64,000 bases of DNA from Scylla paramamosain (GCF_035594125.1 NW_026973746.1:276001-340000); one strand, 5' to 3'. Numbered from the stretch's first letter, positions 13,826 through 26,690 are shown. Notes: a model not told the origin generated them from the letters alone. A program made the numbers and translations.

Positions 13826-14079
13826 CCTACGCGGGGTTGGGTGGCCTAAAGAGAGGGAATGAGACACTACATGATGAGAAGGTCCCCTCGCCAAGTGACG
13901 ACCCCTTGCTGGCCGCCCCTTACAATCTGACACTCCACCGGTGAAGTAGAAAAAGAACCATCCCTTCATGGACGAGGGGGAATATATTTATATTTTGTTT
14001 ACGTAGAATGATCACCATCGTTTCCCGGCGGCAGCATCAATCTAGCAGTAAAATAGAGACACTTGTACCTCTGAGCAGA

Positions 14080-14385
14080 CAAGTAAAGGCGGTTCAATTA
14101 AACAATGAATAAGTTCGTGCAAGACAGTGAGCAAAAATTAAAAGTCTTTGTCGAGGAAATGCTGCAATGATGATTAAAAAGTAGATATTCTGTTAATTCT
14201 TCCGTGCCATCATTCATCTTTGTACATTCTACAAGTAAAAGCAGTTCAATTATACAATGAATAAGTTTGTGCAAGATAGCGGTAAGCAGGAATGAAGTCT
14301 CTACCGAGGAAATGTTGCAAAGACTGGTTAAAAAATAGCTGTTCTTTTCATTTCCTCGTGGCATCATTCATCTTTATATATGTTG
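14080..14385. repeat. 152 bp tandem duplication
   Basis: CAAGTAAA(G/A)GC(G/A)GTTCAAT begins at 14080 and again at 14232. Shared words follow in order: ACAATGAATAAGTT(C/T)GTGC, CGAGGAAATG(C/T)TGCAA, TGGCATCATTCATCTTT-like. The copies are roughly 80 percent alike by eye. Each gives a short frame that is not conserved between copies. Confidence 0.75.
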
Positions 14386-14457
14386 CTGTACAGGACAATC
14401 TTACCGCACGTTCCTTTATATTTATTTGAATCAGGTAAATCGTATTCCCTCCTGAAA

Positions 14458-15360
<903 letters not shown>

Positions 15361-15430
<70 letters not shown>

Positions 15431-15474
15431 AGGAAGAGGAGCCAAAAGATCATGTTTTCTTAGGCTGACGAGGT

Positions 15475-15527
<53 letters not shown>
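15361..15527. repeat. (AG)n ... (TC)n inverted pair
   Basis: (AG)n at 15361-15426 and (TC)n at 15479-15527 with 52 bp between. Confidence 0.96.
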
Positions 15528-15532
<5 letters not shown>

Positions 15533-16354
15533 CTGTAATGTAAACGGAATTTTCTTTTTTCTTCTTTTTACCTGATATAGAAAACTATTTTTGGTTCTAT
15601 CGAATATTTTTTTACTTTATTCTATTTTGCATATATTTTTATGACATGCTTTTCATTAGGTTATTTTTGTACAGGTTTAGTACAGTTACACTACACGTAC
15701 ACTTGCAGCTACATCATAAAATAAAGCAAATAAAAAAAAAGGTTCGATTTACACCATACAACAACATTCCAATTACAGTCTTTCGGTACCTTTCCATAAA
15801 ACTCATTCAAAGTCAAAATACAACAGTTCACAATATTCCATCGCTAAAAATTTCCTATCTCTTGTAAATGAAACGATCCTGGAGCTCAGACCACAATACC
15901 GCGGGTCACGTATGGAGGGAAAATATTATGAATGCAGATTATGTTTTTCCTTCTATTTCATCGCGTCTGTCAGCCCGTCACTGGGAGTTATGAGTACCTG
16001 GATCACACGCCTCTGCTGGGCAAACTAATATATCTCTGTAGCTGCAGGGCGTTCAGTGGATGTGGATGTCTCTCTTTCCTTTTTGTCAACTGTTTATCTT
16101 CTACAAGGTCTTTATTTTCTTTATTCTATCTGTCACTACTGCAGAAGTATAAGTAGTTAAGTGTAACATCCAAATAACATAAAAACAGACGAGAAAAACA
16201 CCAATCACAAAACAACGTGGGATTACTGGAGAGCGCAAACACACACACCTTAAAATGAGCGACGCCATCACGCTCCTACTTATCATATATCACGGAGCTG
16301 AGGCGATCAATCACCCAATTTTCTTCCTTCCAATAATAACAAGGCGCCTTCGCT
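15528..16354. other. Unassigned sequence, no gene seen
   Basis: AT-rich at first, mixed afterwards. No frame above 75 codons. Confidence 0.4.
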
Positions 16355-16498
16355 TAATTAATTTGATGAGGTGGAGGGCGAGGATCGTTTTTAATTAGTG
16401 TAATAAGGAGGCTGGACGCGCTGGCCCGCCGGTGTATGCCAGCCACGCCAGCCGCTCACTCGCTGCTCGCCGCCCTTCACACTCAGATGAGGTAATTA
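16355..16498. promoter_or_regulatory. Possible enhancer-like block (three TAATTA sites)
   Basis: TAATTA occurs at 16355, 16392 and 16493 in a stretch that is otherwise GC-rich and free of simple repeats. TAATTA is the generic homeodomain core. GATGAGG lies next to two of the sites. This is weak evidence; AT-rich sixmers are common by chance. Confidence 0.15.
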
Positions 16499-16571
16499 AT
16501 TTTGTCATCTTAATTTTCCGCCTTTCATTCTTCCTGTAAATCGTATTATTTTGGGAGGATGAGTAGAAGAG

Positions 16572-16574
<3 letters not shown>

Positions 16575-16608
<34 letters not shown>
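16575..16608. repeat. (CT)n microsatellite, short
   Basis: About 17 units. Confidence 0.95.
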
Positions 16609-16611
<3 letters not shown>

Positions 16612-16904
16612 CGTTTTTCTATACATGTTCCTTTCTGTTTATATACCTTTTTCTATGTGTTTATTGGCGTTAATTTTTATGTAATCTACAATATATACAT
16701 ACCAGCAAGCATTATTCTAGTTCCACCTACACGTACATGCCATATACTTACCAATTTGTTTCATGCGAGTATCATAATCGTTTCCCGTTCCATCAGAATC
16801 TTAGTTTACCCCAAAATTCTGCCACTCAACTGCCACGACTTGAATCTGTAAAATGTATACCAGTTTTTTTTTTTTTTTTTTTCAACCTTCATCAACATCT
16901 TTCC

Positions 16905-17034
<130 letters not shown>

Positions 17035-18000
17035 CCGTCCGCGCGTTTCTGAGTACTTGAGAGTCCTTTCCTTCCCTCTCTTTCCGTCCCTCTCATCCCG
17101 TCCCTCATTTTCTCTCACGTTTTTTACACCCAAACTTGGCAGGAATATCAAGGAGTCGTTTTCTATGAGCTGAAAGGCGATCGCTCTTAAGATAACTGAA
17201 GAGGCTTGAGGAGTATGCGCGTATGGGAGTCTTAAATTCGCTCTTCATGATTTTTGGAACGTCATTGAGTTTGCATAAATAATCTACATCACCTCCATTT
17301 TTGTTTTACTTACGTAGGAATTCAGAAATCCGTGAGTGTTTTATTTTTCTCTTTCTCTCTCTTGCTTCATAAGACTTGACCTGCTTCAGAAAAGTATTGG
17401 AACACTGAACTTAACAAACCACTTTTTCTTATTTCTCTCTCGTTGACTTTTTTTCTCTCTCTCTCTCTCTTTTTTTTTTTTTTTCGTTAATGCAAAATAG
17501 CGATCTTATTTTACCTTCTTTTTTTGTGTCCTCTGCTGGCGACCTGCACACGCGCACACACAAAAATAAAAATATATGTCTAGAAAAAAAAAAAAGTTCC
17601 GTCTTATGTGATGAATAAAACATACGCATCATGAACCGGAAGTCACTGGTCACTATGAATAATCTGCAACTCACTCGTTCACTTTCTTCTCTTTTGCTTG
17701 AGTTTGACTCGTAATTTATTCCTTATACGCAGTGGAGGAAAACATGAGACACAAAAACATAGGGAAAAAAAATGTAATCAAGATGTTTATGATAATGAAG
17801 TGAACGGCGATAATAAATGAAGATAGGTAATGAGACGTAATGCAAGTACAAAAAAAAAAAAAAATAATGACAAGTGAATTAATAATGGTGATATAAAGGA
17901 TGAAGAGGAAATGGGACTAAGATGGAAGGAGGAGCAAAACATAACTAATAACTGTGAGAGGGAAAGATTTTAGAAGACAGATCGTGAAAAAAATACACAT
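17035..18000. other. Unassigned sequence, no gene seen
   Basis: Includes a CT/T-rich patch at 17452-17486 and A-runs near 17583 and 17850. No recognisable coding region. Confidence 0.4.
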
Positions 18001-18015
18001 GACAGCAGCAGCAAC

Positions 18016-18147
18016 AGTAATAATAATAATAATGATAATAATAATAATAATGCTGATAATAATAATAATAACCAAAAACATCTACCAGTACCACCATTAC
18101 TACAGCTGAAACTCAACCACCACCACCACCACCACCACCACCACCAA
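18016..18147. repeat. Imperfect (AAT)n then (CCA)n
   Basis: AAT/GAT trinucleotides from 18016 to about 18070 and (CCA)n at 18118-18147. Confidence 0.85.
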
Positions 18148-18183
18148 CATATTTCCGTTGTTGTTGTCAACAACGGAAATATG
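18148..18183. repeat. Perfect 16 bp inverted repeat, 4 nt loop
   Basis: CATATTTCCGTTGTTG at 18148-18163, loop TTGT, then its exact reverse complement at 18168-18183. It sits at the edge of the (CCA)n array. No T-run or gene context suggests a terminator. Confidence 0.9.
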
Positions 18184-18281
18184 ACTGAGCTGCATTTCTT
18201 CCTTAAAAGTTGACGTAAGGAAAAAAGTCACACGTCACTTTCCTGTCACCACGCGTCAGTATCCGCCGGGAGGGAAAAAAG

Positions 18282-18312
<31 letters not shown>

Positions 18313-18376
18313 AAAAAGACACAAAACAATATACATGAGGGTGGTGGTGGTGGTGGTGGTGGTGGTGGTGGTGGTG
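18282..18376. repeat. (CA)n, A-run and (GGT)n cluster
   Basis: (CA)n at 18282-18308 followed by an A-run, then (GGT)n at 18340-18376. Confidence 0.95.
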
Positions 18377-18440
18377 TGCTAAATGTAGTGAATATTATAA
18401 GGTTCAAAACACAACTCTCCCTCACCAAAGCCCCACCCTT

Positions 18441-19220
18441 ATGGTTTTCCTAATTTCCTGTGGTTTCCTTTATCGTCTCCTTTTCCCATCTTCTCCCATA
18501 CCTCTCTTCCTTCTTTTTCTTTCTTTCTATTTTACTTCCTTGAATGATCATATTTTGTCTTTCACGTTTTCTTTATATTTTTTTATTTCTTCCTTTTCCA
18601 ATTCTCTTTCTCTTCTGTGTCCTCTTTATTCTTGAACCTCTCTTTATTCTTTCTTTCTCTTAATCCTTATCTTTCTTCTTTCTATATCCTCTTTTTTTTT
18701 TCTCTGTCTATTTATTTACGTTTATCAATAATGCTTTTTCTATCTCCTCTTCGCCGTCTGTCTTTTATTTTCCTCTTCTTTCTTTATATTTTATTTTATT
18801 CTTCATTTCTTAAATATTCGTTTTTTCCTCGTCCTCTTCCACTTTCTCGATCTTCTGTTTGTTTTCAGCTTACATTTCTCCTCCTCCTCCTCCTCCTCCT
18901 CGCCCTATTTTCTCCTACTTCTTACTCCATTTCTTGTTTTCCTCTTTTTTCCATATTTCTTTTCTGTTTTCTCCTTTATTCTCCTATCTCTTCTATTTCT
19001 TGTTCCTATTTTTCTTCTTTCTTACCCAATTTCTCCTTCTCCCTTCATTCTTCTTCCTTCCTGTCTCTTACTGGATCTCTTTTCCTCTTCCTCTTCCTTT
19101 TCCTCTATGTTTCTCACTCGATCTCTTATTCTTCCTTCTCTTTCACCTCCCTTTCCTGTTCCTCAGCTCTCTTCTCCTATTTTTCCTTGTTTCCTCCTCC
19201 TCTTCCTCCTCCTTCCACAG
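18441..19220. repeat. Long pyrimidine-rich tract
   Basis: About 780 bp in which the + strand is overwhelmingly C and T, with few purines. It yields overlapping Phe/Ser/Leu-rich frames of 232 and 149 codons that reflect composition only. Includes (CTC)n near 18881-18900. Confidence 0.8.
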
Positions 19221-19311
19221 CCCCGTCAAGGATAATCATAAATTTGACGCGTCCTTTGAGTCAGACGGCATCCTGTGTTGGGAAGGTGTTTGGAAGAGTG
19301 CTGAGTGATGA

Positions 19312-19315
<4 letters not shown>

Positions 19316-19353
<38 letters not shown>

Positions 19354-19405
19354 AACTGGAATGCTGACTTAATTTAATTCCGTGTTTCAAGGTCCAGACG
19401 CTATA

Positions 19406-19458
<53 letters not shown>
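19316..19458. repeat. (GT)n and (TC)n arrays
   Basis: (GT)n at 19316-19351 and (TC)n at 19408-19458, separated by unique sequence. Confidence 0.96.
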
Positions 19459-19461
<3 letters not shown>

Positions 19462-19565
19462 AACACAACAACTTGAACCAAAACTCAACAAAGTTCTCAA
19501 CTTGCTTCAGACAGCGAGTATTAGCACGGTAACTTTTTTGAACAGAGGGAAAGAGTAGAGAGCAC

Positions 19566-19568
<3 letters not shown>

Positions 19569-19648
<80 letters not shown>
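19569..19648. repeat. (AG)n microsatellite
   Basis: About 40 perfect units. Confidence 0.98.
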
Positions 19649-19650
<2 letters not shown>

Positions 19651-19879
19651 AGTAGTGTCCGGCCCAGTTACTCTTCTGCTCTCCCTTTTACACAAGAACC
19701 CGCCACCTTTTACCTTTATCCCGATGCGTGGGTGGGAGGAAAAGCTGTTAGAGGAGGAGGAGGAGGGACGAAGAAGAGAGGTGAGGGAAAGGAGGATACG
19801 AAAACAGGAGGAAAGAGAGGGAGAGAGACCTTGTTCCATACCTCAACCCTGGACCTTCCTTTTCTCCTCCTCCTATTTC

Positions 19880-19937
19880 TCCTCCTCCTCCTCCTCCTCC
19901 TCCTCCTCCTCCTCCTCCTCCTCCTCCTCCTCCTCCT
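19880..19937. repeat. (CTC)n trinucleotide array
   Basis: About 19 units; the complementary strand is (GGA)n. Confidence 0.97.
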
Positions 19938-20219
19938 CGTCACTGGCTAATGAGGAGAGATGGTGGACGCGCCTCACATGCTGATCACGTCGGGACTTTG
20001 TGTTGTGGCCGGGTTACTGCCTCACTCTGGCTGCCCTCGGGACCTCCTACCATCCCTTAGGATCCCATGACGACGCTGGACCGAGGGCAATGACGTGAAG
20101 GATACAGGGCGGGGGGGAGAGAGGAGGGAGGGTGGGTAAGAGGGAGGGAAGAAAGGTGTTAAAGAAGTAGACAGAGACAGACAGATAAATGGATACAGAC
20201 AGACAGACACGGACAGAGA

Positions 20220-20382
<163 letters not shown>

Positions 20383-20657
20383 AGAGGGAGAAGAAAAAGC
20401 AAAAACAGTGTAAAACCCGTAGCTTATCTGAGAGGAGGAGTGAGGAGGAAAAGATACCAAGACGACCCACTAAAGGGATGAGGGTGAGGAGTTTGGGAGC
20501 AAGTGTGAAGTGTATTAGGTCCTGAGAGTGTGGTGTGGCAGGCTGGTGAGGCTGAGGGGAGCTGAGGGGGGCAGTGAGCTAAGTTTTTCCCCCGCGAGGA
20601 TCTCAGATTAAGACGTGAAGATCGATGTAATCTATTTGCGGCGCTGGACTGGGAGGG

Positions 20658-20660
<3 letters not shown>

Positions 20661-20739
<79 letters not shown>
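20661..20739. repeat. (AG)n microsatellite
   Basis: About 39 units. Confidence 0.98.
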
Positions 20740-20741
<2 letters not shown>

Positions 20742-20879
20742 GGAAAGGAGGGAGGGGACGGAGAATCCTGCTTAGTGGAGGGAACTTAGGCAAGAAGGTA
20801 CACTGGGAGATGCAAGGACGTAACCCGCGCAGACAAGATTAAGCCGTGATTGGATCCGCCTCGACTTGCAGCGTTATTA

Positions 20880-21033
20880 CCTGTCCCGCCTTGCCTGTCC
20901 CGCCCTACCTGTCCTGTCTTCCCTGTCCCGCCTTACCTGTTCAGCATTAAGTGTCCCGCCTTACCTGTCCTGCCTTATCTTTCCTGCCTTACTTGTCCTG
21001 TCTTAATTATCCCGCCTTATCTGTTCTGCCTTG
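20880..21033. repeat. GC-rich 14 bp minisatellite, 11 units
   Basis: Unit CCTGTCCCGCCTTA with point changes. 154 bp equals exactly 11 units; one 15 bp and one 13 bp unit compensate. The period is not a multiple of three and the frame through it is not a gene. Confidence 0.9.
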
Positions 21034-21365
21034 TTGCTTTGGTCCTGCTTCCCTGCACAGCGTCAACTATTCACTGGATGTTCTAACGTTTAATTCTTAC
21101 TTGCTCTATGTGAAATATGCGATAATGGTTTGTAATTTACGCTTTTTCTCAGTTCACGGGCAAATACGATAACGATGAATATAACGAAAAGTCTCATGTA
21201 TACGAAGTTAAAGGGGATTCGTGATCGTTGCTTTTTGCCATTAGGAAAAAGCTGATGTGATGAATAATAAATTGGTAATGATAATACTAGATAATGATAA
21301 TTAGAATAGGCTTACTACATTATCCGCGTGTTTGTCTGACTGCAGCAGCTTTAGAGATTAACCTG
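21034..21365. other. Unassigned sequence, no gene seen
   Basis: AT-rich, no frame or repeat recognised. Confidence 0.4.
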
Positions 21366-21392
21366 TATAATAATAATAATAAAAATAATAAT

Positions 21393-21461
<69 letters not shown>
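21366..21461. repeat. (AAT)n trinucleotide array
   Basis: About 30 units with an early AAAAATAAT interruption. Confidence 0.97.
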
Positions 21462-21463
<2 letters not shown>

Positions 21464-21786
21464 CGCATCTTGTCCTGAAAGCAAACTAAACGAAGATTGA
21501 AATTTCTATGACCTCCATGCCAGTCACTTGCAAGATGACACACCCTCACACGCCCACTCCACGCTGCCGCAATACCGTCACGCACACCACCACACCACAC
21601 AGTCACACAGTCACTCCACCTGAACACCGTCACATTCCACCACCACCACCACCACCACACCGCCACTCTTCCACCCAATCTCGCTAACCAGACATAATTT
21701 TAACGAGGACTGAGGTAAATGATCCTGGTGGTCTCCTTCATGTCAGGAATTTCGCGTCATTTTCACGTCACTTTCACTCGGAGGCG

Positions 21787-21827
<41 letters not shown>

Positions 21828-22239
21828 ACAACATTCTCATAAACGTTGCATCAAGAGTTTTCTTTTATATCTCAGCCGTTCAAATTTAAGATCAAGAAAA
21901 TATATTCATAATGTTATATCGTTTCTGTCTGAATTCTTATGTTATATATAGTTTTTTTTGCTTTTGTATTGCATTCTTAAAAAGAAATTCTAAGTAATAG
22001 AAATGTAATGAAAGCAATTGCATATTAAATTTTCTCGAATGGTATATTGCAGAGCTTAGCAGCATTTTTTTTTTTTCATTAATAGTATATTCGTTGTCTT
22101 ATGTAACTGAAGGTCAAAGAAAAGAAAGAAAAAATATGCCATTTTATCCCAGATTGAGGAAAAAAATGCACGTTTTGTAATATTTTTGAAGCAAATTTAT
22201 GTTATAAGTTTCATTCCATTAAACTTTCATCAATAACCT
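21462..22239. other. Unassigned sequence with short (CCA)n and (CA)n
   Basis: CAC/CACA-rich at 21535-21665, (CA)n at 21788-21825, then AT-rich sequence without coding signal. Confidence 0.45.
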
Positions 22240-22560
22240 ACATGTTCTTAATAAAAAAAAAAAAATCTAGAGAAAAAAATAACGACATTTTAACCTGAGC
22301 TCAAAGTAAACTATAGTTGTCTATTGATATTCTGAAAACATACTTATTAACTAATATTTATTCTGAGGAACATTTACCAGTAACTTTCTATTGTTATGAA
22401 ACTTAAGATGAAAGAAAAGAGAAATGACAAAAAAAGAAGAAAAACGTGTACCCTAAACCCCTTAAAAAGTATACTTGTTTATTAATATTCTCAAAACAAG
22501 CCAGTCATTTATTGTTTATCCCGTGGAACATTTATCAGTAACCCTATCGTCATCAAAAGA
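22240..22560. repeat. Diverged ~150 bp tandem duplication
   Basis: TATTGATATTCTGAAAACA then TATTTATT, GGAACATTTA(C/T)CAGTAAC occurs near 22323-22390; TATTAATATTCTCAAAACA and the same following words occur near 22481-22548. Confidence 0.6.
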
Positions 22561-22925
22561 GAGGCGACATTTCGTCACAAACTCAACAAAGCTCAAGGAA
22601 AGGCAAAGTCCACATTCCAGGTGAGAGGAGGGAGAGCAGAGAGGGAGTGTAACGGCGCCTTTCAAAAAATTACCTGGGCTTGGGGATGTCATTTTCTCTT
22701 CCCTGTTAGTCTATCACGTACCTGACCTTGAACTTACGCCGCCCTTCACCTCCCTCCTCTCCTCCTGCCCGTTCCCTTCCACCTCTCCTTGTTAGATATT
22801 TCTGGTCTGCTGTCGTTAGTTCTTCTTTGTGTTCCTTTGTCTTTCTCTTCCTCCTCCTCCTCTCCCTAAAAGACATCTGGAGCGTGTTGACACAAGCTGA
22901 AGAGAAGCAAGAGTAGAAAGAAGAT

Positions 22926-22935
<10 letters not shown>

Positions 22936-22957
<22 letters not shown>

Positions 22958-23027
22958 GGAGGAGGAGGAGGAGGAGAAGGAGGAGGAAATGAGATGCCTT
23001 TTTTTTCCCATATCTCTAATTTCCCCC

Positions 23028-23100
<73 letters not shown>
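22936..23100. repeat. (GAG)n and (TC)n arrays
   Basis: (GAG)n at 22936-22985 and (TC)n at 23031-23100 with T/C-run sequence between. Confidence 0.96.
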
Positions 23101-23102
<2 letters not shown>

Positions 23103-23463
23103 ACACACATACAGGTAACCCAACTCTTGCTTTCCCTTCCCTTCCTCTACACTTTCTATCCCGGTGACTCAGTGTAGTGTACATACATATTTCGTATTTG
23201 TTCATTGGTCGGCTCAATAAACGGCAATGAAGCGTCAAAGTTTGTGTTAACGCGTCCATTGGTGGGTCGTTTGATGTGCGGGGGGAATGGGACAATTCAT
23301 ACAGGCCTGGTAATTACAGGAGTTGTAATGATGATAGTAATAATAATAGTAATAGCAATAATGATAATGGTTGTTGTTTTTGTTGGTGGTAGTGGTGATG
23401 TGGTGGTGGGGGTGATGATACATCATTGGAAAAATACTATACACGTATGTACGACCTTGTTGC

Positions 23464-23484
23464 TACACACACACACACACACAG
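23464..23484. repeat. (CA)n flank at the 3' end of LINE D
   Basis: Ten CA units abutting the element's 3' tail. A matching array is at the 5' end (26653-26688). Confidence 0.9.
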
Positions 23485-26400
23485 TAGTTAGTTAGTTGTT
23501 TATTGACAAAAGAATCCTTTTACAAAATAAACGAAGAACAAATAATTGTACAAGTACTTTTGTCCATGAAAAGTAACAAACATGCATTTGATGTAGAGGT
23601 GATTCTTACATATTATACGTATGTACTCAGTACTTCAAAAATATAGCGACACACTTCCTGTATATAGATATTCTCTTCCATTATGTCATTTATCTCGCCA
23701 AATCTGAGCATTTGATAACTATTACGTAGATCAGCAGTCATTGTGCACTCTAACAACACATGTTTTTCGGTTTGAACATGAACACCGTCGCATAAACATA
23801 CTCTCTGCTCAGTTGGCGTTCGACTCCACCTGCCTGTTTCAATTCTTAGATTGTGTGACATTAATCTCAGTCTTGTGAATGCCTCTCGCTGGTAATCGGG
23901 CACATACTTATCAGTCTTATAAATATTGTGAACTGTCAGTGTCGGATTAAAGTCATTCACATATGTCCGGATCTTAGTGGCACTGTTCGGTGTGTTCCTC
24001 AAAATATTTCTCAATTTTTCCATGGGGTCATTATCTGATATCAGGGATATTTCTCTATTAAGGAATCTATATCTAGGTGTGTTTTCTCTCCTGCAAAGGT
24101 CATACACAATATAAAAAGGTTGTTCCATATCTATGACCTCCAACTTAGATTTTAAGAAGTTTTTCCTCCTTCGCTTTACTCATTCTATTACAGGTAAAAT
24201 GCCGCTTTCAACCATACATAAATTTATGCTGGTATTTTTTCTCACACCTAATAAACACTTTACTAAACTGTTGTATTGTCTTTCTAAGTTCTTAGTCTTG
24301 TTTGTCAGCCACGACTCACAACTGTACAGTAAGGCTGACGTCACGGCAGCATCAAAAACCTTTTTCTTCAATATAAATGGCATTAATGTATTTGCTGCAC
24401 AAAAAATAGAAAATTTGTTTAGTGTCGCTTCACTCATTGTTTGGTGCATGTTAAGTACATCGTCCATTCCGGCAGTGTCTGTGAACCAGGCACCGAGGTA
24501 CAAGTACCTGGCAGCATAGTTCACTACCACCTCACCCACCTTTAAGTCATGTTTGTCTCTATCATCACCGTTTACCACAAAAAATTTTGTTTTCTTCTCA
24601 TTGATAATCATTCCGTATTCACTACAATAACGTAACACGATGTTCATTTTCTTTTCACACATTTCTCTACTTGTTGCAACGATCACTGCGTCATCCATTA
24701 ACAGCATTGTATGTAAACTTCCTAAGAAATCGTCTGCTGCTATTTCGTTTTTCAGCATCTTTACCATATGGTCAATATACAAAGTAAAAAGCAGACAACT
24801 GGTCGGGGCCCCTTGACGAACACCAACAGATGATTCAATGATTGCAGATTTCATAATATTTCTAGTACAGGTATACATAGCTTTAATGGCTCTAATCATT
24901 ACCTTACCACATCCACGCTCCTTTAAAGCATCTATAAGTTTTCCTCTGGGGACCCGATCGTATGCCTTACTAAAATCTATAAACAGGACATACAGTTTTC
25001 TCTTCTTGTACATAACATAGTCACAGAGTAACCTCAAAGCAGTAATCTGTTCAACACAGCCTCTCTGTTTTTGTGCTCCCGCTTGACACTTGTCGATGTT
25101 CCACCATAATTTCAATCTATTCAATATCATAGTGTCATAAACTTTAGCTAGAGTATCCATTATAGTGATTCCTCTATAATTACCACAAATCATACGATTA
25201 CCTGACTTAAATAATACAATTAGCTTGTTGTAACACCATAACAGGGGGTAACATATTTGAGTGAACACTACATTAAACACATTCAAGATAAATAACTTCC
25301 ATGTTACATCAAACACCTTAATCATGGCCGGGCATAATCCTATATAACTTTTGTTCTTCGTAACATTCAGTGCATCGTCAAGTTCAGTCATAGAAAAAGG
25401 ATCGTCTAAAATTGGTATATATGGCATATTTTCCAAATCATCAACATGTAACACACTATCGGCAATCGGTTGCTCACTAGATGGATTCAATAACTTTTCA
25501 AAATGTTCTTGAAAATTAAGTTCTGAAGGCTTTTCCATATCCTCATATTGTAGTTTTCCTTTCCAATTAATTGACTTCCAAATCGTCTTACAGTCATTTT
25601 CATCAAGCAATCTTTTCCACCTCTGTTGAGTTTCATCCCACGCCTGAGTGCGACCCAAACCCCGCACCGTATGTCTCCGTGCGCACTCCATAATGGTGGA
25701 GTATCCTGCTTCTAAAACTGCTTCTATATCCTCAGTTGTGTTCACTTGTGGCGCAGCAAGGCTATGTAATTCATTTACCATGCTCTCTAAATTCACTCTC
25801 TTGTGACATACACTCTTACGTAGTTTATGCTGTGACTGATGGTAGCATGAATTACCCAAGTCTACTGACCTAGCTAACAGTTCTCTGGCTGGCGCACACA
25901 CTCCACTGTCTAGGTTCAAAGTAACACTCAGAGGTGCATGGTCTGATCTTCCTATCTCTTGATTCACTACAAGTCCTTCAATCAAATCTACAGCATTTTC
26001 CTTTACTAAACACAAATCAATCTCGGAAATCCACCCATCTTTTCGTCTAAATGACAAACCACCTCCTACAACCTTATTACCTGTTTTTAAGTGGTTAACA
26101 ATCACCATTTTATTATTGTTGCACACATTCACAAGTATTTTGCCATGGTCATTCTTAGTTATGTCTTTCACCTCTCGGTATTCATATAGGTTTCCCATTT
26201 CGTCTCTAATTATAGGTTCTCCTACTCTGGCGTTAAAGTCACCCATCACCACCGTTTTCTCTGAACCCCTCGTGCGAGCAGCCACCTCACCGAACTGCGA
26301 TGCGTGGTAGTATGGGGAGTCTTCCGGGGGAATGTACACACCTCCTAGATTCACGTTAGGCCACCAGGACAGTTGCAGCCAAATTTGACCTTCAACATCT

Positions 26401-26651
26401 GTGTCTACTCGGGAAACATAATCAGTTAACCAGCGGGAAACAAGCATTACCACTCCTCCTCTGTGTGGACCACTCCTCGACACATTAGTGTACACACTAA
26501 ACCCTGGAACATTCAGCTGAAAGTATTTCTTTGTTTCCAACAACCAAACAATGTCATAGCCTAAAACAAACTTTAATATGTTGGGTTCCTGCAGCTTATC
26601 TTTCAACCCACCAATGTTCCAAGACACTAGTCGAAGCTTTCGGTTCTTTTG

Positions 26652-26652
<1 letters not shown>
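23485..26652 (-). mobile_element. LINE D: near-intact APE-type non-LTR retrotransposon
   Basis: Minus-strand element of about 3.17 kb bounded by (CA)n on both sides. It has almost no 5' leader: reading on minus, a TGA is followed within about 13 codons by the endonuclease start, so ORF1 and any 5'UTR are missing. The 3' UTR (23485-23612) carries AATAAA (minus, about 23498-23503) and ends in a short (AACT)n tail rather than poly(A). The protein is described in the next entry. Clade is uncertain. Insertion in (CA)n recalls AC-repeat-targeting R1-clade families (Waldo, Mino), but the sequence does not prove membership. Confidence 0.9.
23613..26627 (-). CDS. Retrotransposon endonuclease/reverse transcriptase with one in-frame TGA
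   Basis: Reads 815 codons from 26627, hits TGA at 24180-24182, then continues in the same frame for 188 more codons to the stop at 23613. The N-terminal APE-type endonuclease is about residues 1-240: SWNIGGL at 2, GDFNARVG at 129, SDHAPL at 228. The reverse transcriptase spans about 460-690: NYRGITIMDTLAKVYD, FIDFSKAYDRVP (Asp551), GVRQGAPTSCLLF at 602, and the catalytic pair in LLMDDAVI (Asp645, Asp646). Met replaces the usual Ala of YADD/FADD. After the TGA comes RLRLMSHNLRIETGRW and a C-terminal zinc-knuckle-like CLCDG...HVLLEC. Its role would be nicking target DNA and copying its own RNA at the nick. The 26627 start is the first usable codon; the frame is open only a few codons upstream. 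The TGA may be a CGA decay (inference). Whether it is still active cannot be told from here. Confidence 0.9.

Positions 26653-26688
<36 letters not shown>
26653..26688. repeat. (CA)n flank at the 5' end of LINE D
   Basis: About 18 CA units abutting the element's 5' boundary. Confidence 0.95.

Positions 26689-26690
<2 letters not shown>

Noticed and set aside
18617..19315. 232-codon Phe/Ser/Leu-rich frame resembling a membrane protein
   Set aside because: Composition of a pyrimidine tract; an overlapping frame is equally open and no motif is present.
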